Below are positions 1-7,240 of a stretch of DNA of 10,673 nt, piece by piece. The stretch's first letter is position 1; each line of letters begins with the position of its first letter. The position numbers and the translations under genes were made by a program. A model generated the notes under the pieces. The model was given only the letters and a program-made list of their open reading frames with translations, was not told the DNA's origin and searched no databases. Origin of the DNA: an uncultured Eubacteriales bacterium (GTDB lineage Bacteria; Bacillota; Clostridia; Oscillospirales; CAG-272); assembly GCA_934489945.1 (NCBI GenBank), contig CAKSSY010000063.1, forward strand, positions 1 through 10,673, read 5' to 3'.

Positions 1-1
1 T

Positions 2-505
2 GAAAAGGCAGTCGTTCGTCTTGGGTACGATCTCGGCGACGAGGACAAAGAAAAGGTCTATGGCGAATTTTTGCGTGTTGCCTCCAAGAAAAAGGTCGGC
101 ACAAAGGAACTGGAGGCGATCGTGGCAAGTACTGCCTTACAATGTCCTGCAACCTACAAGCTGGAAAACTACGTGGTCAACAACGGCAATATTATTTCCG
201 CAAGTGCTCAGATCACGCTTACGAAAGAGGACAAGCTCATGCAGGGGATTTGTATCGGCGACGGTCCCATTGATGCCGCATTCCGCGCGATTGAGCAGAT
301 CATCGGACATCATTATGAATTGGACGACTTTCAGATTCAGGCTGTGACCGAGGGAAAAGAGGCAATGGGACAGGCTCTTGTCCGTTTGCGTTCGGATGGC
401 AAGCTCTATTCGGCAAGCGGTATTTCCACCGACATTATCGGTGCCAGCATCCGTGCCTATCTCGGCGCGGTCAACAAAATTGTCTATGAGGAGGCACAGA
501 TATGA
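2..505 (+). CDS. leuA: 2-isopropylmalate synthase (LeuA-type), C-terminal regulatory domain, 5'-truncated by the window
   Basis: The frame is open from base 2 and ends at TGA 503-505; about 167 C-terminal residues are present. They match the LeuA_dimer allosteric domain that follows the DRE-TIM catalytic barrel in 2-isopropylmalate synthases and citramalate synthases. Visible hallmarks are a YKLENYVVNNGN strand, the GDGPIDAAFRAIE motif, ELDDFQIQAVTEGKEA, and ISTDIIGASIRAYLGAVNK near the end. In the family this domain binds the end-product amino acid (leucine, or isoleucine for citramalate synthases) and inhibits condensation of acetyl-CoA with a 2-oxoacid. The catalytic barrel lies outside the window, so the true substrate (2-oxoisovalerate, pyruvate or another 2-oxoacid) cannot be decided. 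The stop overlaps the start of the next gene (ATGA), so the two are probably coupled. The domain call is secure; the leuA symbol is the likeliest choice, with a citramalate or homocitrate synthase relative possible. Confidence 0.85.
   Translation, partial: EKAVVRLGYDLGDEDKEKVYGEFLRVASKKKVGTKELEAIVASTALQCPATYKLENYVVNNGNIISASAQITLTKEDKLMQGICIGDGPIDAAFRAIEQIIGHHYELDDFQIQAVTEGKEAMGQALVRLRSDGKLYSASGISTDIIGASIRAYLGAVNKIVYEEAQI
488..505 (+). promoter_or_regulatory. Ribosome binding site and ATGA stop/start overlap
   Basis: GAGGAGG at 488-494 lies 7 bases before ATG 502. The ATG overlaps the TGA of the LeuA-type gene. This fixes the start of the downstream fusion gene and indicates translational coupling of the two enzymes. 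Confidence 0.8.
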
Positions 506-3027
506 AGTTTTCCTTTTCTACCAAAGGGTGGCACAACAGCAGTTTTGAGGACTTTTGCGCGATTGCCACCGATCTGAAATTTGACGGTATTGAACTTCAC
601 AATATTCAGAATCCGCTTTTCACGGACAGAGACGGTGCCTTTCACGAACACAATGCGCCTGCCACGCTTCGCCGTTTGTTTGAGCGCGGATTGAAAATTC
701 CCTGTATTGACGTAATCGGAGATATTGCAGACGAAACCGCGGCAGAGGAAACGGTCGGGGAGATCGGAGCGTGCGCGGAGATTGCTCAAAATCTGCACAT
801 TCCTTTTGTTCGTCTGCGTGCAGGGGCATCGGACGACGAACAAAAGGCGATTGCCGCCGTCGAAACCATTCTTGCGCGGGTCCTGCCGACGGCGGAAGAG
901 AAAAAGATTACCTTTGTTGTGGAAACTTCGGGACTGTTCTGCCGCACTGCACGGTTGCGCGACCTTCTTGACCGTTTTGCTTCGGACAATCTCGGTGCCC
1001 TTTGGGAAATGTCTGCGGCATTTTTTGAGAGCGATGAAACGCCCGAACAGATCATTCAGAATCTCGGGGCTTATGTTCGTCACGTTCATATCAGCGATGC
1101 GGAGATCGAAAACGGAGAGGTGCGCCATCTTCTCATCGGAGAGGGGCGGCTTCCGATCTCCGATATGATGCTCGCACTCCGTTCGGTCAATTACGACGGC
1201 TTTTTGTCCCTTGTCTGGAATCCGGAGTGGTGTGAGGAGCTGGATGACATGGAAATCATCTTCTCACAGTTTATGGGATTCATGAAACAGTTCGGCGACA
1301 CCTCGCGCCGTGAAAAAACGCTCTACTGCAACCGCGCTCATACGGGGCAATTTGTCTGGAAAAAAGACCTGCTGATCGACGAAACGTTTTCCGGTGTGCT
1401 TGACCGCATGGTGGAGGAATTCCCCGATCAGTTCGCTTTCAAGTACACCACGTTGGATTATACCCGCACTTACAGCGAATTCCGCGACGATGTGGACACT
1501 TTTGCCCGCGCACTGGTGGCACTCGGGGTGAAGGCGGGGACGCATGTCGCGGTCTGGGCATCCAATGTGCCGCAATGGTACATTGCCTTCTGGGCAACCG
1601 TGAAGCTGGGGGCGGTGTTGGTAACCGTCAATACGGCGTACAAGATTCACGAGGCGGAGTATCTGTTCCGACAGTCGGACACCCATACGCTGATTATGAC
1701 GGAAGGAGCCAAAGACAGTCGGTACGGTGATATTGTTGCCGAGCTTTGCCCTGAGTTGGCAACCAAAAAGCCGGGAGATTCGCTTCACGCGCATCGTCTG
1801 CCTTTCTTACGAAATGTCATTACGGTTGGGTTCCGTCAGAAGGGATGTCTTGAGTGGAACGAGGCGTTGGAGCGCGCTTCGGAGGTTTCTCCCGAGCAGG
1901 TTCGCCGCATGGCGGCGGCGGTCGACAAAGACGATGTGTGCAATATGCAATACACCTCCGGCACGACCGGGTTCCCAAAGGGCGTTATGTTGACGCACCA
2001 CAACATTGTCAACAACGGCAAGTGTATCGGCGACCGTATGGATCTTTCTACTGCCGATCGCATGATGATTCAGGTGCCGATGTTTCATTGTTTCGGCATG
2101 GTGCTTGCCATGACCGCCGCCATGACGCACGGTAGCACACTTCTGCCTTTGCCGTATTTCTCTCCGAAACCGGCTCTCGCCTGTATCCACAATGAACACA
2201 TTACTGCTTTTCACGGCGTTCCGACGATGTTTATTGCACTTCTGGAGCATCCAGACTTTGCCAAAACGGATTTTTCGTATATGAGAACCGGTATTATGGC
2301 GGGAAGTCCGTGTCCCATTTCGGCGATGCGGGATGTGGTGAACAAGATGCACATGAGCGAGATCACCATTGTCTACGGACAGACCGAGGCTTCTCCCGGA
2401 TGTACCATGAGTTCGACCGACGATCCGATTGAGGTGCGTGTCGGCACGGTTGGCAGACCCCTGCCCGAGATTGAATGCAAGATTGTAAATCCCGAGACGG
2501 GAGAGGACTGCGCGGACGAGGTGACGGGTGAATTTGTGGCGCGTGGCTATAATCTGATGAAGGGCTACTACAAAATGCCAAAGGCAACCGCTTCCGCGAT
2601 CGATCGCGACGGTTGGCTTCACACGGGAGATCTTGCCTGCCGCACGAAGGATGGGAATTTCCGTATCACGGGGCGGCTTAAGGATATGATTATCCGTGGC
2701 GGTGAGAATATTTATCCCAAGGAAATTGAGGAATTCATTTACACGCATCCGAAGGTGAGCGATGTACAGGTGATCGGTGTGCCGGATGAACAGTATGGCG
2801 AGGAAATCATGGCTTGCATTATTCTCAAAGAGGGAGAGTGCCTGACGGTCGAAGAAATGAAGGCATATATCGCTGCCAACATGGCGCGGCACAAAGTTCC
2901 CCGGTATATTGAATTTGTGGAGTCTTTCCCGATGAATGCCGCGGGCAAGATTCTGAAATACAAAATGCGCGAGGATGCTGTGAAAAAACTGGGGCTTCAA
3001 AAGGCGGACAGTATTGTCACTGCCTGA
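502..3027 (+). CDS. Fusion protein: sugar-phosphate isomerase-like TIM barrel + AMP-forming acyl-CoA synthetase
   Basis: 841 residues, two domains. Residues 1 to about 265 resemble the xylose isomerase-like / AP endonuclease 2 TIM barrel (ETSG at 141-144, HVHISD at 194-199, GEG at 213-215). About 290-841 is a complete ANL-superfamily adenylate-forming enzyme: P-loop YTSGTTGFPKG at 484-494, YGQTEASP at 625-632, DGWLHTGD at 703-710, GRLKDMIIRGGENIYPKEIE at 724-743, and the C-terminal adenylation lysine K816 in NAAGKI. This half should activate a carboxylic acid to acyl-AMP and then acyl-CoA in the cytoplasm; it resembles medium-chain fatty-acyl-CoA ligases, but the substrate is not readable. 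The barrel looks catalytically damaged: the aspartate expected in LWD is E169, the following histidines are missing, and the glutamate usual in SLEW is V238. It may therefore be structural or regulatory. Coupling to a LeuA-type synthase suggests that acyl-CoA supply or branched-chain acid metabolism is linked to that pathway (inference). The start has a strong ribosome binding site. Confidence 0.88.
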   Translation: MKFSFSTKGWHNSSFEDFCAIATDLKFDGIELHNIQNPLFTDRDGAFHEHNAPATLRRLFERGLKIPCIDVIGDIADETAAEETVGEIGACAEIAQNLHIPFVRLRAGASDDEQKAIAAVETILARVLPTAEEKKITFVVETSGLFCRTARLRDLLDRFASDNLGALWEMSAAFFESDETPEQIIQNLGAYVRHVHISDAEIENGEVRHLLIGEGRLPISDMMLALRSVNYDGFLSLVWNPEWCEELDDMEIIFSQFMGFMKQFGDTSRREKTLYCNRAHTGQFVWKKDLLIDETFSGVLDRMVEEFPDQFAFKYTTLDYTRTYSEFRDDVDTFARALVALGVKAGTHVAVWASNVPQWYIAFWATVKLGAVLVTVNTAYKIHEAEYLFRQSDTHTLIMTEGAKDSRYGDIVAELCPELATKKPGDSLHAHRLPFLRNVITVGFRQKGCLEWNEALERASEVSPEQVRRMAAAVDKDDVCNMQYTSGTTGFPKGVMLTHHNIVNNGKCIGDRMDLSTADRMMIQVPMFHCFGMVLAMTAAMTHGSTLLPLPYFSPKPALACIHNEHITAFHGVPTMFIALLEHPDFAKTDFSYMRTGIMAGSPCPISAMRDVVNKMHMSEITIVYGQTEASPGCTMSSTDDPIEVRVGTVGRPLPEIECKIVNPETGEDCADEVTGEFVARGYNLMKGYYKMPKATASAIDRDGWLHTGDLACRTKDGNFRITGRLKDMIIRGGENIYPKEIEEFIYTHPKVSDVQVIGVPDEQYGEEIMACIILKEGECLTVEEMKAYIAANMARHKVPRYIEFVESFPMNAAGKILKYKMREDAVKKLGLQKADSIVTA

Positions 3028-3055
3028 AGGGACAATCGAATCATACAAGACAAAT

Positions 3056-3097
3056 GAAAGGAACTGTTAAACCCTTGAGGGTTTAACAGTTCCTTTC
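3056..3097. terminator. Bidirectional intrinsic terminator, perfect 19-bp stem
   Basis: Arms 3056-3074 and 3079-3097 are perfectly complementary with a TTGA loop, followed by a T/C-rich stretch on + and by sequence opening TTTCATTTG on -. It lies between two convergent genes. The TAA stop of the AraC-type gene (3083-3085) lies inside the right arm, so the terminator starts within the end of that coding region. The AMP-ligase operon ends here on the + strand. Confidence 0.85.
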
Positions 3098-3634
3098 TTC
3101 TTCGGACTTGTGCTTTTTGGATTCGGTTTTCCGCCGATTTCTGTATTTCACGGGGGAAAAACCGGTTTCTTTTTTGAAAAACCTTGAAAAATACAAAGCA
3201 TCCTTGTACCCGACGGAAAGAGCAATTTCCTGCACGGAATAGTCGGTTTTCTCAATAAGCTGTTCCGCACGTTCGATTCTTTTTTTCAAAAGATATTGTT
3301 TCGGAGATATGCCCATGTGTTCTTTGAAGAATCTCGAAAAATAAATTGGATTCATGAACAGTTTTTTTGAAATATCGGTCATTTTTATGAAGGCATTGTA
3401 GTTCATGTCCAACATCCGGACAGCGGTTTCGAGGGGATCAATCGGACGATCGATATGCTGATTTTCCGTCAGAAGTTGAAAGAAACGGAAGACCAGCGAG
3501 GTCATTTCAAGGTTGTTTTCTATCGACGCGGGTTTTCCGGACAAATCGAATATTCTTGAAAAAATGGCGTTTGTTTCCTCTATCTTTTCGTATCGGTTTT
3601 TGTTGTATAATGATGAAAAAAGGAGGATGCACAA
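3083..3634 (-). CDS. AraC-family transcriptional regulator, N-terminally truncated (DNA-binding half only)
   Basis: The C-terminal half is a typical AraC/XylS double helix-turn-helix: first HTH about residues 84-108 (MTDISKKLFMNPIYFSRFFK), second about 133-160 (SVQEIALSVGYKDALYFSRF), ending in the conserved FSPVKYR. Residues 14-75 look like the linker helices that normally follow the cupin sugar-sensing domain. That domain, about 150 residues in family members near 280 residues, is absent. The only long start is a TTG at 3634 without a ribosome binding site, and the first dozen residues are antisense to the ribosome binding site of the neighbouring gene. The gene is therefore probably a remnant of a larger regulator. 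A short constitutive binder starting at an inner Met (for example M44) is possible but has no obvious ribosome binding site. It is divergent from a broken glycoside hydrolase, the usual target arrangement. Its stop lies in the shared terminator. Confidence 0.75.
   Translation of the reverse strand: MCILLFSSLYNKNRYEKIEETNAIFSRIFDLSGKPASIENNLEMTSLVFRFFQLLTENQHIDRPIDPLETAVRMLDMNYNAFIKMTDISKKLFMNPIYFSRFFKEHMGISPKQYLLKKRIERAEQLIEKTDYSVQEIALSVGYKDALYFSRFFKKETGFSPVKYRNRRKTESKKHKSEEERNC
3606..3626 (+). promoter_or_regulatory. Putative -10 box and ribosome binding site of the hydrolase pseudogene
   Basis: TATAAT at 3606-3611 and AGGAGG at 3621-3626 precede ATG 3634 with 7 bases of spacing. No convincing -35 hexamer lies 16-18 bases upstream, which would fit an activator-dependent promoter. 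The predicted start of transcription would leave almost no leader before the ribosome binding site, so the -10 assignment is tentative; the ribosome binding site is clear. Confidence 0.5.
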
Positions 3635-5308
3635 TGTTTCAAATTGCGGATGATTCTGTTAAGTTTCTGTTTTCTGCGGCAATCGGTGAAAAAAACAACA
3701 AAGGTTTTTATGAATGGGCGGGAGACGGAGAGGTTCCCGTTCCGGTGCTTTCAGCAAGTGACCGGATTCTTTTACCCATTGGCGAGGGGAATCGCAATAC
3801 GCGTGGACGGTGAATATGAAAACTGCGTATCGGATATGGAAAATGTCCAGGGAAGATTCTGTTCCAAAATGGGCACCTGTTGCATGATCCTCATTGAACG
3901 GAACGGACATTTTTTGATGATTGCCGCAGAAAACGGTTTGTACACCCAATATGCCGCGAAAAAAATCAATGGTATGTATACGTTGGAAATTGAAAACGAG
4001 AAGCCCTGCAAGATGTACTACAAAATATGCGACGATTTGGTGACGCTTTGTACAGACTATAAAACGATAAAAAAGATGAAACCGATTACGCTGAAGCAAA
4101 AAGCGGAGGAGAATTCCGAAATCCGCAAGCTGTTCGGTAGCGGCATTTTTTGGATCTGGAATGATTATTACGACGAAATTATGCATTCCGATCATGAAAG
4201 CGCAAAAAACCCCCAGGTCGGTGATAAACTGCTTGAAATTGCCGCCGACCTGAAAAGTAACGGCGTTGACGACGCTTTGTTTTCTGTTTTTTTGAAAAAG
4301 ACAGTCAATATGTTGAAAACCTGTATCGGAATCTCGGTTATATCGCCACGCAGTACGACAACTATAATGATGTTTTAAATCCCGCACTTCTGTCCGTTAT
4401 TCCGAACAACCGCGTCAAAAACTGCGATTATACGGCGCGGAGAATGAAAGATTACCCGGACGGCATTGCAATGAATCAGAACGGAAATTTTATAAAGGCA
4501 TGGGCACCTCAAAGGTTTTGACGGGAATTTTCATGCTCAAAATTGCTTGTGTCCGCTTGTTGCAAAGAATCGGATGCGGGAGGAGGTACGTGCCGTTCTC
4601 GAAAAATATCCATATTACAAGGGACGTTTTATTGACGTGTACGGGATCGGTCTGGGAAGATGTTATAATCCCAGGCATTCGCTTCCGACATTTGAAGATG
4701 TCTTGGAGGTGAAAAAGACTGCTTTCCGCAATTTGAAGGATATGAGTCTGATTGTGGGCACGGAAGACGGATTTGAGGATCTGATAGATGAGTTGGTATA
4801 TACGGAGGGATTACACAGCCCGGTCTGTTTCCGCAACAAAGAAGCGGGAAGACGTCACAAGAATATGTACGACGCAGACGAGGAACAGCATATTGAAAAA
4901 TATATGTTAAATCCCGAATGTTGCGTGCCGCTTTTTGAGATTTTGTATCATGAAAATCTTTTGACTTTTCCGTATTGGGGCGATTCTACCGACGACAGCA
5001 TAAATCAGGGAAAAAAGAAGGTACTGTTTGCCTGTCTGTTCGGATGTCAGCCTTTGTATTCGTTTTCGCTTGGGAATTATGAAAAGCTCAAGCCATTGAT
5101 TCTTTCGAGTTATAAAAAAATCAGCCGGATCAGCAAATACACCGTTACCGAACCGATTACCGCTTACCGGGTATTATCGGACGATTTTTCGCTTCAACAG
5201 ACGGAGTTCGGAAACCGTTACCGCGTGACCGCGAATTTCTCAAAAAACGCGCAAAGTGTTAATGGGAAAGTCATTCCGCCCGAGAATTTGGTGTTTGAGA
5301 GATTATGA
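3634..5308 (+). pseudogene. Glycoside hydrolase-like protein, broken by three frameshifts
   Basis: A single protein of about 557 residues can be rebuilt across three frames. It starts at ATG 3634 behind AGGAGG. It needs one extra base removed in the G run 3786-3789 (GEG then IAIRVDGEYEN), one missing base restored near 4294-4300 (LKK then DSQYVENLYRN), and one extra base removed near 4511-4518 (AWAPQ then FDGNFHAQN); it stops at TGA 5308. Without repair, translation ends at 3813. The N-terminal ~160 residues look like a beta-sandwich. The rest looks like a barrel, with FWIWNDYYDE, GYIATQYDNYND and FIDVYGIGLGRCYNPRHS, then VGTEDGFEDLIDE. These segments remind me of GH101/GH129-like endo-alpha-N-acetylgalactosaminidase relatives; that family assignment is tentative, while a carbohydrate-active barrel is likelier. 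Its partner regulator is also damaged, which argues for real decay. Assembly error in homopolymers is the alternative, but genes elsewhere in the window are intact. Confidence 0.7.
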
Positions 5309-5378
5309 ATTTTTCGCTTTAAAAAGAATACTGAACGTCTTTGCGATGCGTCATGGTATAAAAATGAGATTATAGAAA

Positions 5379-5428
5379 AAATGACGGTGTAGAGAAACCC
5401 AAAAAGAGTTTTCTCTACACCGTCATTT
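5379..5428 (-). terminator. Intrinsic terminator of the Gly-rich protein gene
   Basis: Arms 5379-5397 and 5410-5428 form a perfect 19-bp stem with a 12-base loop. Read on the minus strand, the stem is followed by a run of T (complement of the A run 5376-5381). It begins 2 bases after the TAA of the Gly-rich gene. It may also stop + strand read-through from the hydrolase remnant, although the T tract on that side is weak. Confidence 0.85.
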
Positions 5429-5429
5429 A

Positions 5430-5741
5430 TCAGATGGCAAAGACGATCAGCAGGATGATCGCCGTAACCGCGGCAATGGTGCCGAGTATCGGCAGACAAC
5501 AGCCGAGGCAACCAAGACATCCCCTGCGATAAGGCGGACGGTATCCCCATCCCCAATACGGCGGATGCGGGGGACCGCCAAATCCCCCGGGGCGGGGACC
5601 ACCGAATCCTCCGGGACGAGGACCACCGAATCCTCCGGGACGGGAACCACCGAATCCTCCGGGACGAGGACCGCCGAATCCGCCGGGACGGGAACCGCCA
5701 AATCCTCCGCCGCCATGTCTTCCTCCTCCGGGACCCGGCAT
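5430..5741 (-). CDS. Small Gly/Pro/Arg-rich protein with CxxCxxCC motif and C-terminal membrane anchor
   Basis: 103 residues, function unknown. The order is a short Gly/His start (1-16), then about six copies of an eight-residue GGFGG(P/S)RP repeat (13-56), an aromatic Pro-rich stretch PPHPPYWGWGYRPPY (57-71), a basic/cysteine patch RRGCLGCLGCC with cysteines at 75, 78, 81 and 82, and a final hydrophobic helix 83-103. There is no N-terminal signal. The arginines before the helix favour a cytoplasmic N-terminus, making it tail-anchored (inference). The cysteines could bind a metal, be acylated or form disulfides; nothing here decides which. The start at 5741 is fixed by AAGGAGG 8 bases upstream; a competing ATG at 5748 lies in another frame and too close to that site. 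It has its own terminator and a possible promoter, so it is monocistronic. The frame is preserved over a highly repetitive stretch, supporting real coding. Confidence 0.75.
   Translation of the reverse strand: MPGPGGGRHGGGGFGGSRPGGFGGPRPGGFGGSRPGGFGGPRPGGFGGPRPGGFGGPPHPPYWGWGYRPPYRRGCLGCLGCCLPILGTIAAVTAIILLIVFAI
5575..5694. repeat. 24-bp tandem repeat inside the Gly-rich gene, five units plus a decayed sixth
   Basis: Units of 24 bases start at 5575, 5599, 5623, 5647 and 5671, with a degenerate one at 5695. On the minus strand each encodes eight residues (RPGGFGG plus P or S). Units 2 and 4 are identical and unit 3 differs from them by two bases, so copy number probably changes by slippage or unequal crossing-over in whole-codon steps. 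Confidence 0.85.
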
Positions 5742-5749
5742 AAAACATT

Positions 5750-5808
5750 CCTCCTTTTTGTTCCGACCTGATCGGTTACATTTTATTCTTTCTTTATTTT
5801 ACACCCAA
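5750..5808 (-). promoter_or_regulatory. Possible promoter and ribosome binding site of the Gly-rich gene
   Basis: On the minus strand TTGGGT (5803-5808) is 17 bases from TAAAAT (5780-5785), followed by AAGGAGG (5750-5756) before ATG 5741. The -35 is weak, so the promoter part is tentative; the ribosome binding site is strong. The region 5742-5851 is AT-rich and otherwise empty, and no terminator for the serpin was found in it. Confidence 0.4.
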
Positions 5809-5851
5809 ATTGTGAATTTTTTTACAGGATTTGCAAAAAAGTTTATTCTTT

Positions 5852-7108
5852 TTACAGACCCGCGACGATTCCGAGGAACAGCGGAAGTCCTGTGGTGTTA
5901 TCCACGATGGCATAGACAAACGGGCGGTCAAGGGAGATGAAGATAGGGGTGATGGGTTCTGCGCTTGTACACTTGATCTCTCCCCATGTGACGGCGGCAG
6001 CCTTGGTGCCGTTGCGGCTGACATCTATGACGGTTTTTTGTTCGATCTTGGAGCAGTAGAGGTTTCCGCCTTCCGAATGTCCGAGTGCCGAAAAATCGGC
6101 TTTTGCGCCGTCAAACATATCGGTCATGCCCATAGCGGCAAGAGTATCATTGAGAATCGAATCGGCTTCATACTTGAATTCGGGAATCTTTACTTCAAGT
6201 GAGGCATTGCTTTGATTCTGCCACATGGAGAGCCATTTTTCGCCTGTGAGCGAGGCGGCAAAGTCGTAAACATCGGTTCCTTCATCGGGCAACAGTCCGA
6301 CAAAACTATATGTGCCGCCTTTATAGTTTTTGGCAAAACCGACGGCATTATCGGTTTTCAGAAGTCGGTTTTCATCCGACCGCATCATGGTGATTTTGCT
6401 CTTTGTACCGTCGTGGCAGGTAAAGACATCATCGAGAATTTGTTTTTTCTCATACTTTTCTTCCCATTTGGCATCAAAGACCAGCGTGTTGATAAGATAC
6501 ATAACCGAGGATGCCACGTCGTTCTCTTTTGCGATTTCCTTGATCATGCCGTCTGTGTTTTCCTTTACCCAGTTATTCATATCCCGGGCGGTGGTGGCAT
6601 CAAAGGGCGCGGCATACTGTGCGGCGTTGTACCAGTCGGCACAGGTCTGGAGGAAGGATTCGTTTACCGTCAGTCCCTTTTCACGATACCAAACCGAATT
6701 GGCGAGTGCCAGTTTACAGTCCTTTTCGGTTTTCAGTGCATTGCGGTAAGCATAAAGGCATTTGTTGAGAGCCTCGATCTTCATATTGAGGGCTTTCTCA
6801 ATCTGGGCACGGGTTTCGCCGTCGGTACCGTTGGCGATGAGTGCCAGACACATGACAGCGGACATCGGGGAGACAAGACTGTTTTGATTGTCCTCTCCGA
6901 GCGTACCGCGGAACAAATCAAGGGAGAAGTCTGCCATGGAGGTTTTGAAATCGTCGGTAATCTGTCCTTCGTCGGTGGCGGTGCGGGTATAACCGTCCGA
7001 AAGTTCGGCGGCGCGGACGGATAAAAAGCCGCAGGAGGTGGTCCCGGACATCATCAGTCCGGCAAGCAGAATACAACAAACGGAAAAGAAAAATCGTCTG
7101 TCTTTCAT
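5852..7108 (-). CDS. Exported serpin-family protease inhibitor
   Basis: 418 residues, full serpin length plus an export leader. Residues 1-26 form a basic start, a hydrophobic core (FFFSVCCILLAGLMM) and TTSC at 23-26. This could be a weak lipobox anchoring the protein through C26; a type I cleavage near AAELS is the alternative. The serpin fold is shown by NSLVSPMSAVMCLALIANGT, INTLVFDAKWEEKY, the breach/shutter region, and ISLDRPFVYAI at 391-401, which fits the PROSITE serpin signature. The reactive-loop hinge at 366-373 is NGTKAAAV: small residues at P12-P9 and Thr at P8 predict an inhibitor working by loop insertion, although P13 is Lys rather than the frequent Glu. The scissile bond lies somewhere in GEIKCTSAEP (376-385). 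Family knowledge: gut Clostridia serpins (the siropins of Eubacterium siraeum) inhibit host neutrophil proteases. A similar role outside the cell is inferred. ATG 7108 follows an AAAGGAA site. The gene is divergent from the acetyltransferase pair. Confidence 0.93.
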   Translation of the reverse strand: MKDRRFFFSVCCILLAGLMMSGTTSCGFLSVRAAELSDGYTRTATDEGQITDDFKTSMADFSLDLFRGTLGEDNQNSLVSPMSAVMCLALIANGTDGETRAQIEKALNMKIEALNKCLYAYRNALKTEKDCKLALANSVWYREKGLTVNESFLQTCADWYNAAQYAAPFDATTARDMNNWVKENTDGMIKEIAKENDVASSVMYLINTLVFDAKWEEKYEKKQILDDVFTCHDGTKSKITMMRSDENRLLKTDNAVGFAKNYKGGTYSFVGLLPDEGTDVYDFAASLTGEKWLSMWQNQSNASLEVKIPEFKYEADSILNDTLAAMGMTDMFDGAKADFSALGHSEGGNLYCSKIEQKTVIDVSRNGTKAAAVTWGEIKCTSAEPITPIFISLDRPFVYAIVDNTTGLPLFLGIVAGL

Positions 7109-7189
7109 GGTGAATTCCTTTCATAAATACTTCAGTGGATTTTCTGTCATGAATACAGACGGCAAAAATCGGTTTTTGTTCCCGGATGA

Positions 7190-7224
7190 TTGACAAATAT
7201 TTAGGAACATGGTAAAATTGTCAA
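7190..7224 (+). promoter_or_regulatory. Promoter of the acetyltransferase pair, framed by an inverted repeat
   Basis: TTGACA (7190-7195), a 17-base spacer and TAAAAT (7213-7218) form a near-consensus vegetative promoter for ATG 7241. The heptamers TTGACAA (7190-7196) and TTGTCAA (7218-7224) are exact reverse complements that frame the promoter, so they could act as an operator; chance is also plausible because one of them is the -35 box. The divergent serpin gene uses the other side of this 132-base gap. Confidence 0.75.
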
Positions 7225-7240
7225 AAAAGAGAGTGAAAAC

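Noticed and set aside
1807..3048. 413-codon minus-strand open frame
   Set aside because: It is antisense to the AMP-ligase domain, His/Arg-rich as expected of a shadow frame, and would start beyond the stop of the true gene.
5575..5718. Direct repeats with CRISPR-like regular spacing
   Set aside because: The repeats are contiguous 24-base units without spacers and translate into an eight-residue protein repeat; no cas genes are present.
6212..7024. 270-codon open frame on the + strand, plus other long frames opposite the serpin
   Set aside because: It lies wholly antisense to a serpin with signature motifs, shows no family motifs and has no ribosome binding site.
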